Shown one piece after another: positions 31,913 through 37,419 of a DNA stretch of 37,419 nucleotides. Location: positions 1-37,419 of the forward strand of contig JBAVYM010000018.1 in assembly GCA_049698775.1 (NCBI GenBank), written 5' to 3'. The notes under the pieces are model-generated. The model searched no databases. It was not told where the DNA came from and saw only the letters and a program-made list of their open reading frames with translations. Positions within the stretch are counted from its first letter, which is position 1. Each line of letters opens with the position of its first letter. The DNA comes from REEB76 sp049698775 (GTDB lineage: Bacteria > Pseudomonadota > Gammaproteobacteria > Natronospirales > REEB76). A program made the translations under genes and the position numbers.

Positions 31913-34828
31913 TCAGAACGTTTGCGAGATGCTGATGTACGGGAAACGCCCTGGTATCGGATACAGCGTCGTGTTGTAGCCGCTGGAAATATGCGAAATG
32001 GGCGGCTCCTTGTTGAACACGTTGTTGATGCCAAATGTCAGCTTCGTCCCGGTGCTATCCAAGTGGTACGACGCCTGAAAATTGTTGAACGTGGCCGCAC
32101 CGATCTTGTTGGTGGACAATGCATTGTTCTGGTAGTTGGGGTAGCTGCACAATCCCAGATTGGTAAAGCTCAAGGGCGTGCCATTGAAGCTATCCGAACA
32201 GGCTTCGATCAGATTGCCGATGTACTGCAACTGCCATTGCAACTGCCAACCGCCGTAGCTCCAGTTCGCCGTCAGGAAGGACTTGAAGCGGGGGTACGCC
32301 GGCCCTTTTAACTGCTGGTTGATGAGCTGTTGGATGATCGGCTGCGACGGATTGGAAAAGTTTGGCGTGACCGTATTATAGAGTTTCACCCAGGTCGTTT
32401 CCCAGTCAAAGTTGAAAGTCCCTGCACTCTGCGTGGTGAGGACGTAGTTCGTGCCGAAGTCCAAGCCCTCCGTCAATAGTGTTCCCGAGTTCACGTTGCC
32501 GGTATCGAGATTGATGATCGCGCCCGAGGCGTTACGGGTGATCAGGCTGCAAAGGTTGCTGGCGCCGCTCACGTAGCAGCCACTCAGGATGTTCTGCGGA
32601 GTGATCGAGCCGATAGCGTTATCAATCTCGATCTTGAAGTAGTCCGCACTAAACGTGAGCGGCACGCTTTGTGACACTTGCCAAGTAGCCCCAACCGTGC
32701 GGGAAGTCGAGGTTTCCGGTTGCAGGTTAGGATTGGCTCCCGAAGTGGTGTTGACCGGGATGTTGAGCTGACTGTAGCTCCTTGGTACCCCTGCGGCGGC
32801 ACAATTTGCGGCTACGGCCCCGCCAGTCGCTTGGTAGTTACTGCAGGGATCCACCACCGATGTGCTTCCGGCCACCTGCGCGCTGAAGAGCTCCTCGATG
32901 GTCGGCGCATTAAAATCCTGCGACCAGCTCGCGCGGAAGGCCAACTGGTCATTGACGGTCCAGTGCAGAGCTACCAAGGAGCTGTGGTTACTGCCAAAGA
33001 TGCTGTAGTTCGAGTAACGCGTGGCAGCATCCAGGTTCAGGAACTTTGCACCTGGCACGTTCGCAAGAATCGGCGCGTTGAAGATCAGCGAGCCGGCGTT
33101 CATGTGATAGCCGCCGCTGATCGGCGGGCCGGAATTCGCGCCAGGACTGGTGCCGAGCGTGCTGTCGCCGATGGCCGCGAGCGCGTCCGGCGTGAACTGG
33201 CCGCTGTCGTTCTGGTAGTCGTACCGCAGCGTGCCCTGCAAGGGGCCGGCCGGCAGTTGCACCAGCGGCGTGGAAATATGAGCCGACCAATCCTTCTCGT
33301 CTGTCTGAATGTAGGAATTGGCGGTATAGCCCACGTAGTTCCACATGGCCGGCGTGATAGCACCGCCGTTGTACGACGGGCCGCCAAACATGTTCAGCGG
33401 CACGCAGGTCGGATTGGGCGTGCCGGGACCGCAATTGGACGGTGATCCCAAGGCCAGCGCCCAGCGTTGCAGGTTGATCTCGGGTCCGTCGGTAGTGTTC
33501 ATGGTGTTGCGGTTGACGATCCCGTCCACGGACCAACTGAAAGGATGTGAGTCGAGGTTAAAGTCACCGTCGAGACCTGCGTTCAGATAAAAGGTCTGCG
33601 AATCCTCATTCCAATAACGCAATCCGGTTTCAACCGGTTGGTTGCCGAGAAGCACCAGATTGGCATTAGGGCCGGTGGAATTCAGGGCGAAGCCGAAGGG
33701 GTTGTAAGGCTGGTCCGCTGGAATATTGTCCTGGACATTTCCCTGCGTCCCCACAGTGGCCTCGGCGGGTCCGCCCTGCTGCTGTGAGCGGCGGTCGTTG
33801 TAAAGCGCTGTGTAGTGACCGCTGATATTGTCGTTGAACTGGTAGGTCCCCTGATCGTAGAGACCAGTACGCTTTTGCGGCGTCTGCAGATAATTGGCCG
33901 TAGAAAAATTGTAGGTATCCGTGCTCGCATTGAAGGGACGGTAATTCGATATCGAGGTGCCGGGTGTGCCTGGAATAATGGTGAGGTCACAAAATGGCAC
34001 TCCTTGCGCATTGGGAGGGCACATTACCGGATCGTTGTACAGGCTGGATCCGGCCGGCGGGAAGAACTTATAGATTCCCTGAAGGGGCACACCCGAGCCG
34101 CGCGTGACACCCGTACCGGGATTGGGGAACGCAGTGATGGCGCGTTCGCCTTTCGTGACCGGCTGCTGATCCGTGAACGAAGCATTGAATATCGAGCTGC
34201 TCTTTTCAGTAGTCGTGCCATGCGTGAACTCATACATGGACGTGTTACCGTCACGTTCGCCGCCGTCCTGATATTGCCCGAAATAGGCGCTGGCTTCGTT
34301 GCCGTTGAAATTAGCCTTGGTCACGATGTTGACCACGCCCGTCATGGCGCCCGAACCGTACTCCGCCGAAGCGCCGGATTTGAGAATTTCGATGTGGTCA
34401 ATAATGGCGACCGGGATGGTGTTCATGTCCACCTCGCCGGTGATCAGCGAGGGCCAGCGCTTGCCGTTCACCAGCACCAGCACGCGGTTACAGCCGAGAC
34501 TGCGCAGGTTGATGCAGCTCTCGCCATTGGCGCCAAAGTTGGCCGTGGTGTTGGTGCCGTTGCCGAAAATAGTCAGTCGCGAAAGGATGTCGGCGACCGA
34601 GGTGAGGCCGGTTTCCTGGATTTGCTGCTGGGTGATCACCTGCACGGGGCCGACGGGCTTGACCGAGGTGGGCGCGGGTTTGGGAGCCTTTTGGCCGGTG
34701 ACCTGGATCTGACCGAGTTGGGCGGTGGTGCCGGCGTTGGTATCGGCCAGGGCCGCCGGTACCAAGGCCATAGCCAGGGCAGCCTGAACGCCAAGTGTGA
34801 CTAAGCGTTTGCAGAGCAGAGATGACAT
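31913..34828 (-). CDS. Large TonB-dependent outer-membrane receptor
   Basis: 971 residues; AAGGA seven bases before ATG 34828. A signal peptide ends at residue 28. A TonB-box-like LGQIQVTG lies at about 38-45. The plug has VQVITQQQIQETGLTSVADIL, CINLRSLGCNRVLVLVNGKRW and IEILKSGASAEYGSGAMTGVVNIVT in parts. The barrel includes NPNLQPETS and ends in Phe. It takes up a ligand through the outer membrane, powered by TonB. Its size and its LRSLG-NRVLVLVNGKR plug motif are those of the large Xanthomonadales/Caulobacter-type receptors rather than the usual 650-750-residue haem receptors. A Cys pair flanks this motif (Cys about nine residues apart). The operon with HmuTUV argues for haem, but the receptor alone does not prove it. 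Confidence 0.85.
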   Translation of the reverse strand: MSSLLCKRLVTLGVQAALAMALVPAALADTNAGTTAQLGQIQVTGQKAPKPAPTSVKPVGPVQVITQQQIQETGLTSVADILSRLTIFGNGTNTTANFGANGESCINLRSLGCNRVLVLVNGKRWPSLITGEVDMNTIPVAIIDHIEILKSGASAEYGSGAMTGVVNIVTKANFNGNEASAYFGQYQDGGERDGNTSMYEFTHGTTTEKSSSIFNASFTDQQPVTKGERAITAFPNPGTGVTRGSGVPLQGIYKFFPPAGSSLYNDPVMCPPNAQGVPFCDLTIIPGTPGTSISNYRPFNASTDTYNFSTANYLQTPQKRTGLYDQGTYQFNDNISGHYTALYNDRRSQQQGGPAEATVGTQGNVQDNIPADQPYNPFGFALNSTGPNANLVLLGNQPVETGLRYWNEDSQTFYLNAGLDGDFNLDSHPFSWSVDGIVNRNTMNTTDGPEINLQRWALALGSPSNCGPGTPNPTCVPLNMFGGPSYNGGAITPAMWNYVGYTANSYIQTDEKDWSAHISTPLVQLPAGPLQGTLRYDYQNDSGQFTPDALAAIGDSTLGTSPGANSGPPISGGYHMNAGSLIFNAPILANVPGAKFLNLDAATRYSNYSIFGSNHSSLVALHWTVNDQLAFRASWSQDFNAPTIEELFSAQVAGSTSVVDPCSNYQATGGAVAANCAAAGVPRSYSQLNIPVNTTSGANPNLQPETSTSRTVGATWQVSQSVPLTFSADYFKIEIDNAIGSITPQNILSGCYVSGASNLCSLITRNASGAIINLDTGNVNSGTLLTEGLDFGTNYVLTTQSAGTFNFDWETTWVKLYNTVTPNFSNPSQPIIQQLINQQLKGPAYPRFKSFLTANWSYGGWQLQWQLQYIGNLIEACSDSFNGTPLSFTNLGLCSYPNYQNNALSTNKIGAATFNNFQASYHLDSTGTKLTFGINNVFNKEPPISHISSGYNTTLYPIPGRFPYISISQTF

Positions 34829-35135
34829 CGGGTTTTCCTTCTGTTCGGGAATTGGGCCGCGTCTTGGCGGTAGGTGTGAACATGGACAAGCCGGCCACCG
34901 GAAAATTCCCTGCGCCGGGTAGTGTTTCGGTACCGGACATATTTCGAGTCGGCACTATAACGACACCTTGTGGGGGGCAACATTCAGTGACGCCCTCAAT
35001 CACGCTGGAATGTATCTTGCATTGACCACTCGCCGGCTTGCCGCGAAGTAAATGCGTCGCGGCTGGGCGCGTCTGGCAACGTGTAAAATCACGACTTCGC
35101 GCGCAGTATAGCGGCGCCATATATAAGGAAGACGT
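34829..35135. other. Divergent intergenic region, receptor and ClC genes
   Basis: 307 bases between divergent starts. A receptor promoter candidate lies at 34954-34980. The ClC side has a good AAGGAAG at 35126-35132 and several AT-rich patches (GTGTAAAATC, AGTATAGC) that could be -10 boxes. No Fur box of the GATAAT-type was seen, and no other recognised element. Confidence 0.5.
34954..34980 (-). promoter_or_regulatory. Candidate promoter of the receptor/haem operon
   Basis: On the minus strand TTGCCC (34975-34980), a 15-base spacer and TATAGT (34954-34959) form a possible -35/-10 pair about 125 bases upstream of the receptor start. The spacer is short and the -35 is weak, so this is tentative. 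Confidence 0.25.
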
Positions 35136-36479
35136 ATGCCCCGCCGGTTACTGGGCTATCTCTCGGTCCGCGACTGGAAGACCCGACTGATCTTCTGGTC
35201 TGGCGCACTGGTAGTCGGTGGCGTGGCGGCGGGCTTTACCCTCGCCAGCAACTGGGTGATGGCGCTGCACCAGCACATCATGGACCATTCCCGCTGGTGG
35301 ACTTTGCTGCTCTCGCCGCTGGTACTGGTAATCGTGGCCGCGCTCACCCGCTACGTCTTCCCGGGCACGCAGGGCAGCGGCATTCCGCAGGCGATTGCCG
35401 CGCTGCGCAGCCGCAACGATCGTATGCGCCGCAGTGTGCTGTCGCTGCGCATCGCGTTCGGCAAGATTTTCCTGACGCTGCTGGGGTTCATGGGCGGCGC
35501 GTCCATCGGCCGCGAAGGCCCGACAGTGCATATCGGCGCTTCGGTCATGTATTCGCTGGGGCGCTTCACGCGCTTTCCGCCGCACTACCTGCGCCACGGA
35601 CTGATCATGGCGGGCGGCGCGGCCGGCATCGCCGCCGCCTTCAACACACCCATCGCCGGCATCATCTTCGCCATTGAGGAAATGGCGCGCTTCTACGAGG
35701 AGAAAGCCACCGGCATGCTGCTGCTTGCGGTCATCATCGCCGGCGTGGTGGCGCTCGGCATCCTCGGCAACTACACCTATTTCGGCGTCACCAGCGCGAG
35801 CTTTGCGCACGCAAAGGACTGGATTGCGGTGCCGCTGTGTGGCGTGATCGGCGGCTTGCTCGGCGGCGTGTACAGCCGCCTGCTGGTCGGCGGCATGCGC
35901 CGGCTGCGGCCGCTGTTCGGCAAATACTGGCTCGCAATCGCGCTCGGCTGCGGCCTGCTGATCGCGGTCATCGGTTTGGTTTCGCATAGTGCCACTTATG
36001 GCACCGGCTATATCCAGGCGCGCCACGTGCTCGCCGGCGATGCCGCCATGGATTTCGGATTTCCGTTCTACAAGATCGCCGCAAATCTGGTGTCGTATTA
36101 CAGTGGCATTCCCGGCGGATTGTTTTCGCCCGCACTCGCTGCGGGCGCGGGCCTGGGCGGGGATCTGGCACCGCTGCTGCCGTTCGCGCCAGTCGCCACC
36201 GTGGTGCTGCTCGGCATGGTGAGCTATTTCACCGGCGTGGTGCAAACGCCGCTGACCGCCGCCGTGATCGTCATGGAAATGGTCAACGACCAGGCCATGA
36301 TTCTGCCGATCCTTGCCGCGGCGCTGATTGCGCTGGGCGCCTCGAAACTTGTCTGCCGCCAGCCGGTCTATTGGGCCTTGGCGGAGGAATTCCTCGGCAC
36401 ACTACCGGACGACAAGCCCGACGGCGGCAGCGGTCCGGCGGATTCCGCTGCCCCAACCATCACAGGGGGCAATTCATGA
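35136..36479 (+). CDS. ClC-family H+/Cl- antiporter
   Basis: 447 residues, inner membrane, about ten to eleven hydrophobic segments (many helices in this fold are partial). The three selectivity sequences are clear: GSGIP (80-84), GREGPTVHIGA (125-135) and GGLFSPALAAGAGLGG. The gating Glu (E127 in GREGP) and the paired Glu residues in FAIEEM (E182/E183, the internal proton site) are both kept, so proton-coupled chloride exchange is expected rather than a passive channel. No C-terminal CBS domains are present. AAGGAAG lies four bases before the ATG. The stop overlaps the ATG of the following secreted protein (ATGA), so the two may be co-translated. Confidence 0.9.
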   Translation: MPRRLLGYLSVRDWKTRLIFWSGALVVGGVAAGFTLASNWVMALHQHIMDHSRWWTLLLSPLVLVIVAALTRYVFPGTQGSGIPQAIAALRSRNDRMRRSVLSLRIAFGKIFLTLLGFMGGASIGREGPTVHIGASVMYSLGRFTRFPPHYLRHGLIMAGGAAGIAAAFNTPIAGIIFAIEEMARFYEEKATGMLLLAVIIAGVVALGILGNYTYFGVTSASFAHAKDWIAVPLCGVIGGLLGGVYSRLLVGGMRRLRPLFGKYWLAIALGCGLLIAVIGLVSHSATYGTGYIQARHVLAGDAAMDFGFPFYKIAANLVSYYSGIPGGLFSPALAAGAGLGGDLAPLLPFAPVATVVLLGMVSYFTGVVQTPLTAAVIVMEMVNDQAMILPILAAALIALGASKLVCRQPVYWALAEEFLGTLPDDKPDGGSGPADSAAPTITGGNS

Positions 36480-37150
36480 ACAAGATAGAACCTATCTCAA
36501 AATTGAAATCCGTTCGTGTTGAGCGTAGCGGAGCAAAGCTCCGCGAAGTCGAAACACCGATTTTTCGCACATTTGCTGCTCTTCGACTTCGCGCCTGCGG
36601 CGCTACGCTCAGAGCGAACGGGATTTTGAGACGGGTTCTAGTCATGTTGTTTGCGCTGATTCCCCTTGCGCTTGTCGCCCCGCTGGCCGGCGCCGCGCCT
36701 GCTCCCGCCGGACTCGACAAGATCGAAGCCTATGCCGGCACCTGGAAAACCGAAGCCGAGCACTTCAGCACGCCATATAGCAAGGCCGGCCAAGAAACCA
36801 CGACGCTCAAAAATGATTGCTGGCGCAGCGGCGACTTCTATGCCTGCCGCCAAATCGTCAACGGTAAATCGGCTGCACTACTTGTTTTCACCTACGATGC
36901 CAAGAGCGGGATTTACCACAGCTATGCCATTCCCGCGAATGGCGGCGAGCCGGGTCTCGGCGGCGAACTCATTATCAAGGGCAACGTCTGGACCTTTCCC
37001 TGGCAATTCACCGACAAGGGCAAGGCGGTTTATTTCCGTGTGACCAACGTCTTCACGACGCCGCACACCATCGAGTATCGGCAGGAATACTCAGCCGACA
37101 AGCTGCACTGGACGCTGATGGCGAAGGGGCGTGAGTCAAAGCAGCCCTGA
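36476..37150 (+). CDS. Small secreted beta-rich protein with repeat-derived N-terminal extension
   Basis: 224 residues if read from ATG 36476, which overlaps the ClC stop and follows AGGGGGC. The signal-peptide-like segment (RRVLVMLFALIPLALVAPLA) starts only at residue 52, because a palindromic repeat (36495-36631) encodes the 45 residues before it. TTG 36626 and ATG 36644 are later starts that would give a normal signal peptide, but both lack a good ribosome site. The mature part (IEAYAGTWKTEAEHF, CWRSGDFYACRQIVNG, VFTYDAKSGIYHSYAI, RQEYSADKLHWTLMAKG) resembles DUF1579-like lipocalin-type proteins of unknown role, with two Cys that may pair. Which start is used is open. Confidence 0.6.
   Translation: MNKIEPISKLKSVRVERSGAKLREVETPIFRTFAALRLRACGATLRANGILRRVLVMLFALIPLALVAPLAGAAPAPAGLDKIEAYAGTWKTEAEHFSTPYSKAGQETTTLKNDCWRSGDFYACRQIVNGKSAALLVFTYDAKSGIYHSYAIPANGGEPGLGGELIIKGNVWTFPWQFTDKGKAVYFRVTNVFTTPHTIEYRQEYSADKLHWTLMAKGRESKQP
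36495..36631. repeat. Palindromic repeat doublet inside the start of a coding sequence
   Basis: The two halves are inverted copies: TCTCAAAAT...CCGTTCG...TGAGCGTAGCG...CGAAGTCGAA on the left, and CTTCGACTTCGCG...CGCTACGCTCA...CGAACGG...ATTTTGAGA on the right. Each half has its own inner hairpin (GGAGCAAAGCTCC on the left). This form, with GAGCGTAGCG and CTTCGAC blocks, is a known bacterial intergenic repeat type. Unusually it lies downstream of an apparent start codon. Confidence 0.8.
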
Positions 37151-37165
37151 TCCATTCTTCGAGAA

Positions 37166-37419
37166 CTAGATAATATTAAAATTTTCGGGTCCAAAATCAT
37201 ACACGTTGGCTTTGACCTTTCCATTCATTTTCCTGTTCTTTAGCCACCTATGCTTCCAATAACCTATTAACTCATTCAATGGATAGTTTAGATATCGTAA
37301 TCTTTTATGCTTGCCATTAAGAAATTCTTTAAAATTATAGGCCAATGGTACAGCGTATATATTCCTAGTAAATGAATGTTTCAACAAAAAGTTTGCATCA
37401 AAGTTTAAGATTTCTGCAG
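37166..37419 (-). CDS. C-terminal part of an unrecognised gene in AT-rich DNA (partial, runs off right edge)
   Basis: The minus-strand frame is open from the right edge to the TAG at 37166-37168, giving 84 codons. The visible end is rich in Lys, Asn, Tyr and Phe (LNYPLNELIGYWKHRW, then NVYDFGPENFNII). A TTG at 37387 could be an internal start, but the frame continues upstream of it, so the gene probably begins outside the window. No family was recognised. GC is about one third, against about 60 percent to the left. This suggests acquired DNA. It converges with the secreted-protein gene. Confidence 0.5.
   Translation of the reverse strand, partial: AEILNFDANFLLKHSFTRNIYAVPLAYNFKEFLNGKHKRLRYLNYPLNELIGYWKHRWLKNRKMNGKVKANVYDFGPENFNII

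Noticed and set aside
33815..34804. A 329-codon plus-strand frame opposite the TonB receptor
   Set aside because: Antisense shadow; the minus strand holds the signal peptide, TonB box and plug motifs.
34829..35135. Fur box upstream of the haem operon
   Set aside because: No stretch resembles the GATAATGATAATCATTATC consensus closely enough to report.
35148..36245. A 365-codon minus-strand frame opposite the ClC gene
   Set aside because: Gln/His/Arg-rich antisense of a GC-rich membrane gene; no domain.

Overview
The window looks like a chromosomal segment of a GC-rich (roughly 60 percent by eye) Gammaproteobacterium. The Xanthomonadales/Nevskiales/Steroidobacter neighbourhood is the best guess. 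The pointers are a very large TonB-dependent receptor, a CadC-like regulator with a TPR tail, a DUF2884 (YggN-like) protein, a DUF805 protein with a pilin-like tail, and several families of short palindromic intergenic repeats. No rRNA or tRNA gene, CRISPR array, complete insertion sequence or replication origin was seen. The taxonomy is inference; no marker gene is present.

Layout. Positions 1-460 hold a minus-strand open frame cut by the window edge: the N-terminus of an IS5-type transposase joined in frame to RHS/YD-repeat-like sequence. Positions 629-4155 carry an Omp85-type outer-membrane protein overlapping a Gfa-type zinc protein, then a divergent APC amino-acid permease. A broken cytochrome b561 remnant (about 4150-4326) sits beside a YceI-type lipoprotein (4412-5152). 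Positions 5268-16160 are a run of predicted exported proteins: a 1070-residue Asp-box/VPS10-like propeller protein and an M28 peptidase on the minus strand; then, on the plus strand, a DUF4097-type protein with eight tandem TGSGD units, a lipoprotein with a polymer-forming-like repeat, a CBM9/DUF5916 outer-membrane protein, a YggN-like protein and a Sel1-repeat protein. A membrane-anchored CadC-like regulator (16182-18107) converges on this run.

Positions 18628-19980 hold an isoprenylcysteine-methyltransferase-like membrane enzyme, a GNAT acetyltransferase and the C-terminal stump of a SAM methyltransferase. Positions 20069-26143 form a same-strand catabolic cluster: DUF805-pilin fusion, 2Fe-2S/FAD reductase, glutaryl-CoA dehydrogenase, GST, and a fused E1 alpha-beta 2-oxoacid dehydrogenase without E2 or E3. 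A DUF969/DUF979 permease pair, a GDCCxxC small protein and a LysE exporter follow. Positions 29016-34828 are a haem-type uptake operon (TonB receptor, HmuT, HmuU, HmuV). A ClC H+/Cl- antiporter and a small secreted protein, whose N-terminus carries a palindromic repeat, close the GC-rich part. From about 37150 the sequence becomes AT-rich (about one third GC) and contains the C-terminus of an unrecognised gene, which suggests the edge of acquired DNA.

For novelty, the best candidates are the TGSGD-repeat protein/lipoprotein pair with its palindromic operator candidate, the DUF805-pilin fusion, the repeat-invaded secreted protein, and the unusual receptor in the haem operon. None of these is proven to be a new system from sequence alone.
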